The notes: generated from the sequence alone by a model not told the origin. DNA of 64,000 nt from Siphonodentalium dalli (GCA_032622095.1 CP136064.1:8427512-8491511), one strand, 5' to 3'; positions 20,658 to 34,860 are shown, counted from the first letter of the stretch. Numbers and translations: made by a program.

Positions 20658-23600
20658 AAATAGGCCTGATGGTTCTTAATAGGCCTGATGGTTCTTAATA
20701 GGCCTGATGGTTCTTAATAGGCCTGATGGTTCTTAATAGGCCTGATGGTTCTTAATAGGCCTGATGGTTCTTAATAGGCCTGATGGTTCTTAATAGGCCT
20801 GATGGTTCTTAATAGGCCTGATGGTTCTTAATAGGCCTGATGGTTCTTAATAGGCCTGATGGTTCTTAATAGGCCTGATGGTTCTTAATAGGCCTGATGG
20901 TTCTTAATAGGCCTGATGGTTCTTAATAGGCCTGATGGTTCTTAATAGGCCTGATGGTTCTTAATAGGCCTGATGGTTCTTAATAGGCCTGATGGTTCTT
21001 AATAGGCCTGATGGTTCTTAATAGGCCTGATGGTTCTTAATAGGCCTGATGGTTCTTAATAGGCCTGATGGTTCTTAATAGGCCTGATGGTTCTTAATAG
21101 GCCTGATGGTTCTTAATAGGCCTGATGGTTCTTAATAGGCCTGATGGTTCTTAATAGGCCTGATGGTTCTTAATAGGCCTGATGGTTCTTAATAGGCCTG
21201 TTGGTTCTTAATAGGCCTGATGGTTCTTAATAGGCCTGATGGTTCTTAATAGGCCTGATGGTTCTTAATAGGCCTGATGGTTCTTAATAGGCCTGATGGT
21301 TCTTAATAGGCCTGAAGGTTCTTAATAGGCCTGATGGTTCTTAATAGGCCTGATGGTTCTTAATAGGCCTGATGGTTCTTAATAGGCCTGATGGTTCTTA
21401 ATAGGCCTGATGGTTCTTAATAGGCCTGATGGTTCTTAATAGGCCTGATGGTTCTTAATAGGCCTGATGGTTCTTAATAGGCCTGATGGTTCTTAATAGG
21501 CCTGATGGTTCAATAGGCCTGATGGTTCTTAATAGGCCTGATGGTTCTTAATAGGCCTGATGGTTCTTAATAGGCCTGATGGTTCTTAATAGGCCTGATG
21601 GTTCTTAATAGGCCTGATGGTTCTTAATAGGCCTGATGGTTCTTAATAGGCCTGATGGTTCTTAATAGGCCTGATGGTTCTTAATAGGCCTGATGGTTCT
21701 TAATAGGCCTGATGGTTCTTAATAGGCCTGATGGTTCTTAATAGGCCTGATGGTTCTTAATAGGCCTGATGGTTCTTAATAGGCCTGATGGTTCTTAATA
21801 GGCCTGATGGTTCTTAATAGGCCTGATGGTTCTTAATAGGCCTGATGGTTCTTAATAGGCCTGATGGTTCTTAATAGGCCTGATGGTTCTTAATAGGCCT
21901 GATGGTTCTTAATAGGCCTGATGGTTCTTAATAGGCCTGATGGTTCTTAATAGGCCTGATGGTTCTTAATAGGCCTGATGGTTCTTAATAGGCCTGATGG
22001 TTCTTAATAGGCCTGATGGTTCTTAATAGGCCTGATGGTTCTTAATAGGCCTGATGGTTCTTAATAGGCCTGATGGTTCTTAATAGGCCTGATGGTTCTT
22101 AATAGGCCTGATGGTTCTTAATAGGCCTGATGGTTCTTAATAGGCCTGATGGTTCAATAGGCCTGATGGTTCTTAATAGGCCTGATGGTTCTTAATAGGC
22201 CTGATGGTTCTTAATAGGCCTGATGGTTCTTAATAGGCATGATGGTTCTTAATAGGCCTGATGGTTCTTAATAGGCCTGATGGTTCTTAATAGGCCTGAT
22301 GGTTCTTAATAGGCCTGATGGTTCTTAATAGGCCTGATGGTTCTTAATAGGCCTGATGGTTCTTAATAGGCCTGATGGTTCTTAATAGGCCTGATGGTTC
22401 TTAATAGGCCTGATGGTTCTTAATAGGCCTGATGGTTCTTAATAGGCCTGATGGTTCTTAATAGGCCTGATGGTTCTTAATAGGCCTGATGGTTCTTAAT
22501 AGGCCTGATGGTTCAATAGGCCTGATGGTTCTTAATAGGCCTGATGGTTCTTAATAGGCCTGATGGTTCAATAGGCCTGATGGTTCTTAATAGGCCTGAT
22601 GGTTCAATAGGCCTGATGGTTCTTAATAGGCCTGATGGTTCTTAATAGGCCTGATGGTTCTTAATAGGCCTGATGGTTCTTAATAGGCCTGATGGTTCTT
22701 AATAGGCCTGATGGTTCTTAATAGGCCTGATGGTTCTTAATAGGCCTGATGGTTCTTAATAGGCCTGATGGTTCTTAATAGGCCTGATGGTTCTTAATAG
22801 GCCTGATGGTTCTTAATAGGCCTGATGGTTCTTAATAGGCCTGATGGTTCTTAATAGGCCTGATGGTTCTTAATAGGCCTGATGGTTCTTAATAGGCCTG
22901 ATGGTTCTTAATAGGCCTGATGGTTCTTAATAGGCCTGATGGTTCAATATGCCTGATGGTTCTTAATAGGCCTGATGGTTCTTAATAGGCCCGATGGTTC
23001 AATAGGCCTGATGGTTCTTAATATGCCGGATGGTTCAATAGGCCTGATGGTTCTTAATAGGCCTGATGGTTCTTAATAGGCCTGATGGTTCAATAGGCCT
23101 GATGGTTCTTAATAGGCCTGATGGTTCTTAATAGGCCTGATGGTTCTTAATAGGCCTGATGGTTCTTAATAGGCCTGATGGTTCTTAATAGGCCTGATGG
23201 TTCTTAATAGGCCTGATGGTTCAATAGGCCTGATGGTTCTTAATAGGCCTGATGGTTCTTAATAGGCCTGATGGTTCTTAATAGGCCTGATGGTTCTTAA
23301 TAGGCCTGATGGTTCTTAATAGGCCTGATGGTTCTTAATAGGCCTGATGGTTAAATAGGCCTGATGGTTCTTAATAGGCCTGATGGTTCTTAATAGGCCT
23401 GATGGTTCTTAATAGGCCTGATGGTTCTTAATAGGCCTGATGGTTCTTAATAGGCCTGATGGTTCTTAATAGGCCTGATGGTTCTTAATAGGCCTGATGG
23501 TTCTTAATAGGCCTGATGGTTCTTAATAGGCCTGATGGTTCTTAATAGGCCTGATGGTTCTTAATAGGCCTGATGGTTCTTAATAGGCCTGATGGTTCTT

Positions 23601-23885
23601 AATAGGCCTGATGGTTCTTAATAGGCCTGATGGTTCTTAATAGGCCTGATGGTTCTTAATAGGCCTGATGGTTCTTAATAGGCCTGATGGTTCTTAATAG
23701 GCCTGATGGTTCTTAATAGGCCTGATGGTTCTTAATAGGCCTGACGGTTCTTAATAGGCCTGATGGTTCTTAATAGGCCTGATGGTTCTTAATAGGCCTG
23801 ATGGTTCTTAATAGGCCTGATGGTTCTTAATAGGCCTGATGGTTCTTAATAGGCCTGATGGTTCTTAATAGGCCTGATGGTTCTT
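20658..23885. repeat. 19-bp satellite, about 170 copies
   Basis: The unit TAATAGGCCTGATGGTTCT repeats for 3.2 kb with very few substitutions. A recurrent 16-bp variant lacking three bases (GGTTCAATAGGCC) appears at least ten times, scattered from about 21510 to 23225. This pattern indicates recent homogenising expansion. It lies in intron 4 of MAO. AGGCCT is palindromic in every unit. Confidence 0.98.
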
Positions 23886-24412
23886 GAGACGAAGAATTGA
23901 AAGAATTTAGAACTATGGAGGGAAAGAGTTATAGTCCTGGCTTCGCACCTACATGTATGTACCTATTTGACCTGGTCATTTGAACAAATCTGAATGTGAG
24001 TCACATAGGGAAAATAAACACCAAATATGAACCCTTTCGGTCTTATGGTTCTGGAGAAGAAGACAATTGATGATGGATGGATGACGGACAGGGATTGATA
24101 ACAAAAGCTTCACTGGAAAACATTTATCAGCCAATAACATTTTGTTTATTTGAATTACACATTATGCGGTGGGACATAATCAGTGTTCTCACTGATATTT
24201 GCCAAATACAAAAATAATTCACACTTGGCAAGAAATATTTTCATTCGGAAAGGTTTTGGCAAGTCACTTTTTCACTCCTGAAAAAGCTGAAAAATATTGG
24301 TCAATTTATACCAATTTATGTCAGGAAACTCTTACAGTAATAGTGGTGTTTTATTATAGGTAAAGTTAACACCCCCACAAGATTAATCTGATTCTGATAG
24401 CATTAATTTGTA

Positions 24413-24812
24413 TTAACCCTTTACCCAACAGAACGGCCCTGTGCCAATGCATTCTGTTATATATGCGAGTCGACCATAAGTCGCCTAGCATATATAAGAG
24501 AATGCATTGGCTTAACACATTAAAAATTATAAAATGGTTAAAGAATGTAAGAAAAAATGGTAAAAAGTGTTAAAAAAAGTTTTTTTTTAGGCCAATGCAT
24601 TCTCTTATATATGCGAGGCGACCTATGGTCGACTCGCATATATAAGAGAATGCATTGGCACAGGGCATAACTGTAACCATCACAATGTGGTCAATGAGCC
24701 GGTTCCAATGATATCCATATTTGTATGGTTCTATTGAGACAGACCCAAGATAATTTAGGCTGTTGCAGCTTTATTTGGCCGTTTTTGGCCGGTTTGTTGG
24801 GTAAAGGGTTAA
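24413..24812 (-). mobile_element. piggyBac-like MITE, CCCTTTACCCAACA family, copy 7
   Basis: TTAA at both ends, inverted orientation, intact hairpins with a few point changes. It sits between two segments with TTTGGCAA-type motifs (near 24240 and 25020), suggesting insertion into an older repeat. Confidence 0.92.
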
Positions 24813-25167
24813 TATGTGGAGAGATTACTAGTATTTATTGCGGTGGTGTTTACATAGCTGAACCTTTCTGTTTCGATGTGCACTTCTAACAAAGGCAACC
24901 CTTCTACAATATTATTATTTATAGTTGTATATGATACACCACCATAGAGAGGCAAGAAATTTACTGCTTTCCTATTGATATCAAAAGTCGCTTAATTGGT
25001 AACTCTTAAAATGATTTGGCAAAAATTATTTTCATTTGGCAAACAAAATTTTTGGTCACCACAGACGCTGGGTGTATGCAACGGCTACTACAGGTGAAGA
25101 GACGAAGTCAGAGAGGTGGATAGAGGGGTGAGTGTAACTTCTAATTTCTAATTAATTCCACTTTTAG

Positions 25168-25278
25168 CCCTTTCATGACGAGAGCTGAGCTGGTGCAGCA
25201 TTAACCATTTCATGACGAGAGCTGAGCTGGTGCAGCATTAACCCTTTCATGACGAGAGCTGAGCTGGTGCAGCATTAA
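25168..25278. repeat. 37-bp direct repeat, three copies
   Basis: CCCTTTCATGACGAGAGCTG followed by AGCTGGTGCAGCATTAA repeats three times. It is the terminal part of a TTAA MITE triplicated in place. Confidence 0.85.
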
Positions 25279-26673
25279 ATATCCTGTGTCAGTACATTCT
25301 CTTATAAATGCGAGTCTACAATAGGGAGCCTCGGATATATAAGAGAATGCACTGGCTTAAAAATACAAGGTAAATATTGTTAGGCCAATGTTTACTCTTA
25401 TATATGCGAGGCTACCTATGAGGGTGACGACCCCCCTTTTCGTACGCCGGATACGGGGTCTGTTATGGAGTATTCCGGATGCCAGACCACCGTACACCGG
25501 ATGCCGCCGGGCACATATATCGGATGCCGGATGCTTCCATTGATAATTTTTCTTGACGTTAAACAGCAAAAACACAACGAAATTACGTCCGCTAATTTAT
25601 ATTTCTTTGCTCGGACACTCTATTTTCCACAATTTAGCTAATTATACGTCTCGTTATCACATCTGACATATCTAAATAGTGATAATTAATATATCGTACC
25701 TACTGTTAAAATAAATCGCAATGCTTATCTGCGATATCGGTTTGTTATATTATCTTGCCGATAAAGATGGATAACTCCAAAATCAAGTAGTATAATCACT
25801 TGATTTTAGAGTTATTCATCATTATCTGCAAGATCGTCCGTTTGACCTCGTGTTTCTGGTAATCAAACATTTGAAATAACAAACTTCAAAAATCTATATT
25901 GATCAATCTGAGCTTTGATGGGTGAGTTCATCGACTAGAATAAAATATTTTTACCCTCGAAAGAAATAGTAATTTAGGAGCGTCTGATCGGATTGTGTAC
26001 CTTTAATATTGTATTAAAATTATATAAATTACGATTTAAATTAAGATAATGAATACATGTTATGACTGAAAATTTATAACACGCCAATTAGCGTTCGACC
26101 AATGTCAGTTATCTTTTGAGCTGCGGTGACTGGTCCCTTATCCAAAGTAAATATCTTTAGTATTCGCTTGAGTTGTAAAACGGTCTGTCGTAATTACAAT
26201 ATGCCTATGCATTGTATTCGCTCCACACACCTTCATTGATCACGCATAGTACGCACCCCCGATCATTCAATCAAAATATTCGTCCACCTTTGAGCGTTAT
26301 AACACTAATATGACCCAATATGACCCAATATGGACTGTGATTTCAAGTGTTCTTATTCAAAAAACAAATGCATGGACATATGTACTGTATCGACATGGAC
26401 TGCAGGGAGGCGACAAGTGCCAAATATTTACAAGTTCACGGATATGAAATAATATGCTACAAAATATAATTGGGCGGGAACATGAGTGCCCGTGCCTCAC
26501 AAATGCTTCAATAATTAATCACTGATCAAATTGCATGATATTGCAAGTGTGTGGTGTGACATGAGGTGTTTGTAAACATGAATTATTATAATCTTAACTC
26601 CGAGAGTTATGTGAAATCATAATATTGTTAGATTTATTATACTATATTGCACAAGTATAATGCTATACGTTTG

Positions 26674-26731
26674 TTAAAGGTACTCAATCCGAATCAACGC
26701 TCGCAAATTACCATTTCCTTGGCTTCGGGGT

Positions 26732-26786
<55 letters not shown>

Positions 26787-27132
26787 AAAACCTATTTGAT
26801 TCGAGTCGAGGAACCCACACATCACAGCTCAGAGTGATCAAATATCGATGTTTGAAATCTATTATTTTAGGTGCATGGCCCAATAGACAATCAACGCGAA
26901 GAATTTCATCGACCAAATTGCGGGTAAAGATGGATAACTTTAAAACCAAGTGGCTTTTTGTGTCAGATATTTGACAAACCGGCAAAATTTCGTTGAACAA
27001 AATGTTGATACTATAGTTGATTGTGCTTTTCGTTATATTTGGGCAATTATTAGATTCTGATAACTGAAGCGGCATTTTAAAACATGTTGTTCTTGTTGGA
27101 ATGTGATGATATAATGGATTGAGTACCTTTAA
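26674..27132. mobile_element. TTAA-flanked AGGTACTCAA element, copy 2, with poly-G tract
   Basis: Bounded by TTAAAGGTACTCAATCCGA and GATTGAGTACCTTTAA. A run of about 55 G at 26731-26785 replaces the short GGGG of other copies. The poly-proline open frame on the minus strand is only this tract. Confidence 0.82.
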
Positions 27133-27364
27133 TTTGAAATATTAAATATTAAAAAGATGTTAGTTTTCTATTTGCGTGTCCCTGGTGTTCAATACTACCG
27201 TGTGCGACCATGAACGGTCACCCAAGATTAGCTATAGGTGGTTTCCGCACATGCCACTTCAACGCTCATTCAGTATATTAATTATAGCACTCCTGTCATT
27301 TGGAACATGGTCTATACCTTTCATCCCCACCCAATACGCTCTATCATGTCATTAACTCCCGGCC

Positions 27365-27580
27365 ATATTAGATCCACCATGCAGGTCCGGTTCCGTGGTA
27401 TCAGAGATTCTTCCATGCAGCCCCGGTTCCGTGGTTTTATTGCTAGAGACCAAAGTTATGGAGTAGCATTTCCATATGTGGAGCTTTTGAATATTCATGA
27501 CTTCCATATATGTCATCTATGGAAATGCTACTCCAAAACTTTGAACTGTAGCACTAAAACCACGGAACCGGGCCTGGTGG
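27365..27580. repeat. Inverted repeat with GGTTCCGTGG arms
   Basis: CCCGGTTCCGTGGTTTTA and AGTAGCATTTCCATA recur in inverse as TAAAACCACGGAACCGGGC and TATGGAAATGCTACT. It is part of the 2.4 kb transposon interior. Confidence 0.7.
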
Positions 27581-28168
27581 GTCAAATATGGCCGATAGTA
27601 AGTTAGACAGGGCGTATATATGTATGATATGAGATCATACCTTTAGTAAAAAGTTTAATCTTTCCGTAAAGCTGCTAAATCAAATCATTACTAGCCAATA
27701 CGGAGACTAATTCCAATACCTCATGCCAACGTTCACTTCGTTCCTGAGTATGTTTTCAATAAATGTAATCAAATAGTATTCCGGATGCCGCCTCTCTGTT
27801 ATGGTGTATTCCGGATGCCGCGGTCCATTTTAAGCCGGATGCCGGATGATAGGGGGAGGGGGGTCGTCACCCTCACCTATGGGAGACTCACATATTTAAC
27901 AGATGCATTGGCACAGGGTTTTTGCAAAACTCCAGTCATGGAAGCCTTAGAAGGGTTAATTAATAATCCCAGCATCAATCAAATCAGCTGCTGTAATAAC
28001 ACAGAATTCACATATGGGGTTCATAAAAATCTAATTAACACATATATGCTGAAATCAGTATGATCAGGGTAATATCAGTAGCTGTAAATGAAATCCAAAT
28101 TAGTATGTAAGCTTTATTAGATAACATGTTTTGTCATCTGAGCTCATGTAATAATACACATGATAACA

Positions 28169-29389
28169 ATTCCTTGTCCAGTTTGACAGAAAATAAGGGA
28201 GACCTAGATATATTTCTCACTTTCTGCTTTGGTTCACCCACATGTCATAAGCTTATTATAAACTAGAGATGATACTGTCGCAGTGGATACCTCCCACAGT
28301 TCAATTAAAAATGAAAATGTCAATGACACGGTAGCTCAGCTCAGGTTTGCATAGTGGTAAATATCCATGACCGTGTTCATAATCGCAGGTGCACAGGTTT
28401 GCATAGTGGTAAATATCCGTGACCATGTTCATAATCACAGGTGCACAGGTTTGCATAGTGGTAAATATCCGTGACCATGTTCATAATCACAGGTGCACAT
28501 GTTTGCATAGTGGTAAATATCCGTGACCATGTTCATAATCACAGGTGGTCCAGGAGATATTGGTCGACCTCTGCACCCCCCCCCCCCCCCCCCAGGACTT
28601 AACTTCACTCCAATAATTTTCTTCCTTAAGGTGTCCTCTAATTTTTTTCACTTGTTAACAAGAAAAAAAAGTGGCCGCAGAGACTCCAGACAAGATGGCG
28701 TCCATCATGGCGGCCATTTTTTTTAAATGCACCAGGTCTCTTTGATCGCCATTATAGTAAAGCTGATGTCACATACCATCTTGTTTTCCGCTCGATTCGT
28801 TATGCTAATATACAACCCTTACAAATTAGCCAAAAATCCGACACCAGAATCCAAGATGGCCACCGAAATGTGAAAATATGCTATTTTTCTGACATGTTAC
28901 TACCTTTCGATTGTCTCTGTTTGAAAATGTTAGAATTTTTGCGTCATGTTATACATTTATCATATAGAGGAGTCATTGGCGAACACATGGGGACCATAAT
29001 ATGCATTCATTGCGGGATATTTTTGTCCGATATCACGTTTTCCCAAATGCCGGTTTCATAGGTCAAAGCCGAATCTCCGTTAATAACGCGATGCTATGTT
29101 TCGAATCAATGAATGTCATTGCTATTATAACAACACCCATGCATATATATGTGCAGGAGATACTCGAGCTAGGATTCCTCTTATACCTGAGTTGAGGAAT
29201 ATTTACCCAAATCCAAGATGGCGGCCAAAATGGTCACCAGAAATAAAAAATCGCCGAAAATCGCTGATTTTAACAACAGTGAGCATTATTGTCATGACAA
29301 CTCCACACCTGCTTACTATTGTAAGTTGGGAACACTTAGGCGAAGAACTTTCCTTGTACCATATCCAAATAAAAGTCCCCCAAATCCGG
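28169..29389. repeat. Segmental duplication, left copy, with partial fold-back arm
   Basis: 28169-28340 (ACAATTCCTTGTCCAGTTTG onward), four units of a TTTGCATAGTGGTAAATATC tandem repeat, and a partial arm of the large fold-back element (from GTCCAGGAGATATT at 28548) all recur at 29825-31010. The left copy breaks off in a poly-G tract at about 29390. Confidence 0.85.
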
Positions 29390-29824
29390 GGGGGGGGGGG
29401 GGGTGGGGATGGATTGAAGGGCCGGGAGTCCAAAGCAGACAACTCCGTCGGCTTCATATCAAAAGTGAAAACGACATGCCATCGATGCCGGCGTGGCACT
29501 GAATACGAGTCATGCGATGTGACAATGTTGTAAGATCACACGTGTGCTGACCCATTGATGTTTCGTTTTGACGTCGGCAGGCTGTTAAATGTAGCCTTCA
29601 AAGAGCCGACACACGGCGTTTGATGTTGTTAAAATTCCGTCAATCTCGGATTCATTTTAATTGACGGAGACAGATTAACCCTCTTATAGCCAGTTATAGC
29701 TGACCATCACAGTGATCATACACTATAATAGTGATGTTACAGTTAACCGACCACGGCAAATCCGTGACCGGTCACGGCCATAGTTGGTGGTTAACCGGTT
29801 AACCGCATAACCGTCCCAGCTCTA
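29390..29824. other. Unique interval with hAT-like terminus
   Basis: No gene was seen. The right end contains GGTTAACCGGTTAACCGC followed by ATAACCGTCCCAGCTCTA, which resembles the terminal sequence of hAT-type elements. The other terminus was not found. Confidence 0.45.
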
Positions 29825-31558
29825 AACAATTCCTTGTCCAGTTTGACAGAAAATAAGGGAGACCTAGATATATTTCTCACTTTCTGCTTTGGTTCACCCA
29901 CATGTCATAAGCTTATTATAAACTAGAGATGATACTGTCGCAGTGGAGTAACCTCCCACAGTTCAATTAAAATGAAAATTTCAATGACACGGTAGCTCAG
30001 CTCAGGTTTGCATAGTGGTAAATATCCATGACCGTGTTCATAATCGCAGGTGCACAGGTTTGCATAGTGGTAAATATCCATGACCATGTTCATAATCACA
30101 GGTTTGCATAGTGGTAAATATCCGTGACCATGTTCATAATCACAGGTGGTCCAGGAGATATTGGTCGACCTCTGCACCCCCCCCCCCCCCAGGACTTAAC
30201 TTCACCCCAATAATTTTCTTCCTTAAGGTCTCCTCTAATTTTTTTCACTTGTTAACAAGAAAAAAAAGTGGCCGCAGAGACTCCAGACAAGATGGCGTCC
30301 ATCATGGCGGCCATTTTTTTTAAATGCACCAGGTCTCTTTGATCGCCGTTATAGTAAAGCTGATGTCACATACCATCTTGTTTTCCGCTCGATTCGTTAT
30401 GCTAATATACAACCCTTACAAATTAGCCAAAAATCCGACACCAGAATCCAATATGGCGGCCAAGATGGCCGCCGAAATGTGAAAATATGCTATTTTTCTG
30501 ACATGTTACCACCTTTCGATTGTCTCTGTTTGAAAATGTTAGAATTTTTGCGTCATGTTATACATTTATCATATAGAGGAGTCATTGGCGAACACATGGG
30601 GACCATAATATGCATTCATTGCGGGATATTTTTGTCCGATATCACGTTTTCCCAAATGCCGGTTTCATAGGTCAAAGCCGAATCTCCGTTAATAACGCGA
30701 TGTTATGTTTCGAATCAATGAATGTCATTGCTATTATAACAACACCCATGCATATATATGTGCAGGAGATACTCGAGCTAGGATTCCTCTTATACCTGAG
30801 TTGAGGAATATTTACCCAAATCCAAGATGGCGGCCAAAATGGTCACCAGAAATAAAAAATCGCCGAAAATCGCTGATTTTAACAACAGTGAGCATTATTG
30901 TCATGACAACTCCACACCTGCTTACTATTGTAAGTTGGGAACACTTAGGCGAAGAACTTTCCTTGTACCATATCCACATAAAAGTCCCCCAAATCCAAAA
31001 TGGCGCCCACAATGGCGGACAGATTTTGAAAAATCACCGAAATTCTCTCATATTCACATCATTGGGCATTATTGTCGAGACAACTCCATCCATGCTTACA
31101 ATTGAGTTGGAAATACTGAGATGAGGTAATTACATTACATCTCATGCAAGAAATTGTTTTCCAAATCGAAGATGGCGGCCAAAATGGCGACCAAAATTTG
31201 AAAACAAGTCTACATTCCTTTACTTTCTTACGATGGGCGTTACTGTTTCGCGATTTCTATCCACCATTACATGTTGATATGGAATAGTAACATGAAGTAT
31301 TCATTCGGGTTTGGCAATTGATACTCACAGCCAAGATCGCTGCTAAATTGGCGGCTAGAAATTGAAAAGAAATCGATAATTTCACATATTAATTTCAACT
31401 TTTGTCATAATATCGGTATGTATGGACCAAACTGTACATAAACCATCTACTAGTTCAACTTAAAGTTATCAAAACGCATAACATAGCTCGTATCCTTCTG
31501 GAAAGATGAAAAACCACCATTAATATCGCGATGTGGCATTTCAAAATCCAGTCTCCAC

Positions 31559-31753
31559 TTAGCGCCAATAATGGCCGTAAGCGTAGGTGCGCCGAATAGT
31601 TATATAAGAACAATTACCTGATAACAGATTCTGATTTGCCACGTCACGTCCATAATTATCTGGATCAGCTTCCATTTCTTTGTCTGATAAATCTAGGTCG
31701 CTCACACCGACAAAGTATTCACCACTTCCTGGGAGTAGGGTCCCTCTAATCAT
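31559..31753 (-). other. Exon-like open frame in the fold-back centre
   Basis: A minus-strand ATG at 31753 opens a 45-codon segment with coding-like composition (GEYFVGVSDLDLSDKEMEAD) that reaches a plausible donor (CAG then GTAATT) at about 31620. No family was recognised. It could be the first exon of a transposon-encoded or captured gene. Confidence 0.35.
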
Positions 31754-34700
31754 AACGTTTCAAACAATTCATTTTCCGGTGTCTAGCTTACGATTTTAAA
31801 TATTTGCTAAATATGATATTTGTCCATCATCTTGAACTAGGAAGGCATATGGCCGATGAGTACAAGCTTACAGAAGGTCATCTCTATGTATGTGTCTCAT
31901 ACCCCATGGGATAACGGCATGTACACCTGGCGAACCAGTTAGCTAGTCACTTCTCAATAGATGGTTCGTCAACACACACTCAGCGAACGCATTGGCATAT
32001 GTGGACAACTTCGACAGTGTTTCGAAGGTTGCTAGCTGTCTCATTCCATTGGACAGATGTCTATCGGCTAAGGAGAAGACCCTAGTGTACAGACTACCCA
32101 CACTTCTTGACCATTATCATTATCCGAAGCAAACTGTGTGACGCCCCGCAGTTGTCTCGTCGAATATCTCCCAGCAGAGAAGAACAATGCTCGTGGTGCT
32201 AGTTTGTGGACATGCGCCATGATAGTGGGAATGAAATGGGCCACTGTATACACCACCCCTACACCTGGTGTATGTTTAATATATCGAATGTCATGCGTGT
32301 CGGTTTTATTTGGTGTGGTAAGATTGTATTTCCACATCCGTTTCGAAGCCTTTCTGATTCAACTACGTACACTTTTGTCTGGATAATACTATGCTAGCCT
32401 CCCTCAAAACAGTCGGATGGACTAAAGGATAATGTCTTTATAGCATGAATGTATGCGTGTTTTGTTATCCTCTCTCAGGGATAGTGTCAGTATGTGGGCG
32501 GTATTATTCAAGAAAATGTCAGGAACTGTGGTGCATTTATTTCACTATGTATTTAAAGAACAATCTACAGTCTCGATGGCAATGGCTGTGGACGTTGGGG
32601 AACGCGACCTTTATGATCATATAGCTTTATATATAACTTTAGAATATAGTAGTTAATGTCTCGTGCAGGAAAATGGTCGCAATGGTGATGTTACCAAGAA
32701 ATCACTTGGTGTACCAACGTTTGTTGAACTGAATGCAAGAGCTCATCAACGTAACATTCCTCTGGATGTTATTCGCGTTGAATATTTCACCCTTTTGTTG
32801 ATGGCATTTGTACTTTCTTGAACCATACCACCCAGCGTGAGTATGACATATCAACCAACTATCAAAGGTATCGCCTTTAAGACTACACCCAGTCTTGGTG
32901 GGGTTTATACAACAGTAGCCAATGGCATACTCCTGGTCCAGTTGTTCAAGAACGGCTTCCAAACGGATGGGAACATACAATCTTAGCATACAAGGAAAGC
33001 AAAGCCACACATGAGATCCTGTCTGAATCTAAAACATAACAAAATAAGGGGCGGTGCAGTCATGGTCCAATTTCATTTCCACTATCATGACACATACCCA
33101 CAAACTAGCACCGTGTGTATTGTTATCACCTGCTTGGATCTGTTCGGTGAGACGATTGCTGGACGCCAACAAGCTTGTTCTTATGATCACGTTCAAGGAG
33201 TTTGGGTATATTATGCATTATGGTCTTCTACGCCTTAGCAGAAATACATCCGTCAACTGTCGGGCTTTCAACATTCGAAGCCATATACAAAAGTTGTCCG
33301 GGTACGTCAGTGCATTAGATGAGTATGTGAATTGATGAACCATATATTGAGAAGTGGCTGTTTGGGAAGATCACCAGGTGTGCACGTTGTTATCCCCATT
33401 AGGCCACCAAAGCTGACAATACGCAGATAGATAGGTCCTTCTGAAAGCTAGTATATGCATCGACCGAATACCTTTATAGTGTATCGCACAAGATGACGCA
33501 TATACCCCATATATAGCATCTGAATTATACCATGAGCTATACCACGAATGAAGCTCGCTAAGAATTCCAAGCTTTCGAAACAAACACGTGAGCTGGACAC
33601 CGGCATATGTATTGTTTGAAACATTCCGATTAGTGGCACCCTTCTACAAAGAAGAGTAATGAACTGTTGTTGTGAGTGAGATAGAGATTAATTTGACGAA
33701 GAGACGGAAACGAGTCTAGATAATGTTGAATGTGGCAATTCAGAATAAGCTGTTGTTTTGATTCTTGGAAGTCATAATATGACTAATCGGCGCACCTATA
33801 TACGGTTACGGCCAGTATGAGCCCTTAGTGGAGAATGGATTTTGAAATGCCACATCGCGATTGTGAGTTTTCATCCTTCCAAAAGACTACGACTTACATT
33901 GGAACTAATAGATGGCTCATAGTATGTACCGTTTCGTTTATACAAATCAATATTATGACATAAAGTTGAAATGAGTATGTGATAACATCGGCTTCTTTTC
34001 AATTTCTGCCCACCAGTTTGGCCGCCATATTGAATATGAGTATCACTTGCCAAACCCTAATGAATACTTCATACATATCAACATGTAATGGTGGTTAGAA
34101 ATCGCGAAACAATAACGCCCATCGTAAGAAAGTAAAGGAATGTAGACTTGTTTTCAAATTTCGGTCGCCATTTTGGCCGCCATCTTCGATTTGGAAAACA
34201 ATTTCTTGCATGAGATGTAATGTAATTACCTCATCTCAGTATTTCCAACTCAAGTGTAAGCATGGATGGAGTTGTCTCGACAATAATACCCAATGATGTG
34301 AATATGAGAGAATTTCGGTGATTTTTCAAAATCTGTCCGCCATTGTGGGCGCCATTTTGGATTTGGGGGACTTTTATTTGGATATGGTACAAGGAAAGTT
34401 CTTCGCCTAAGTGTTCCCAACTTACAATAGTAAGCAGGTGTGGAGTTGTTATGACAATACTGCTCACTGTTGTTAAAATCAGCGATTTTCGTCGATTTTT
34501 TATTTCTGGTGGCCATTTTGGCCGCCATCTTGGATTTGGGTAAATATTTCCTCAACTCAGGTATAAGAGGAATCCTAGCTCGAGTATTTCCTGCAAATAT
34601 ATATGCATGGGTGTTGTTATAATAGCAATGACATTCATTGATTCGAAACATAACATCGCGTTATTAACGGAGATTCGGCTTTGACCTATGATACCGGCAT

Positions 34701-34860
34701 TTGGGAAAACGTGATATCGGACAAAAATATCCCGCAATGAATGCATATTATGGTCCCCATGTGTTCGCCAATGACTCCTCTATATGATAAATGTATAACA
34801 TGACGCAAAAATTCTAACATTTTCCAACAGATACAATCGAAAGGTGGTAACATGTCAGAA

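Larger units (their letters stand above)
25420..27874. mobile_element. Non-autonomous transposon, GAGGGTGACGACCCCCC termini, 6-bp TSD
   Basis: 17-bp terminal inverted repeats GAGGGTGACGACCCCCC and GGGGGGTCGTCACCCTC are flanked by ACCTAT on both sides. Subterminal regions repeat CCGGATGCCG-like motifs at both ends (25440-25530 and 27775-27850). A related right end lies at 56709-56765. No transposase was recognised. An AGGTACTCAA element is nested inside. Confidence 0.85.
25239..27959. mobile_element. TTAA hairpin MITE interrupted by a 2.4 kb transposon
   Basis: Left part 25239-25419 and right part 27875-27959 rejoin into a normal MITE (GAGGCT-ACCTAT-GGGAGACTCAC). The insertion lies between them. 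The right end is GAAGGGTTAA. Confidence 0.8.

Noticed and set aside
20658-23885. CRISPR-like regular array
   Set aside because: The units are directly contiguous with no unique spacers, and the context is an animal intron.
26674-27075. 133-codon ORF with a proline run
   Set aside because: The proline tract is the complement of a poly-G run in a TTAA element; the rest is element sequence.
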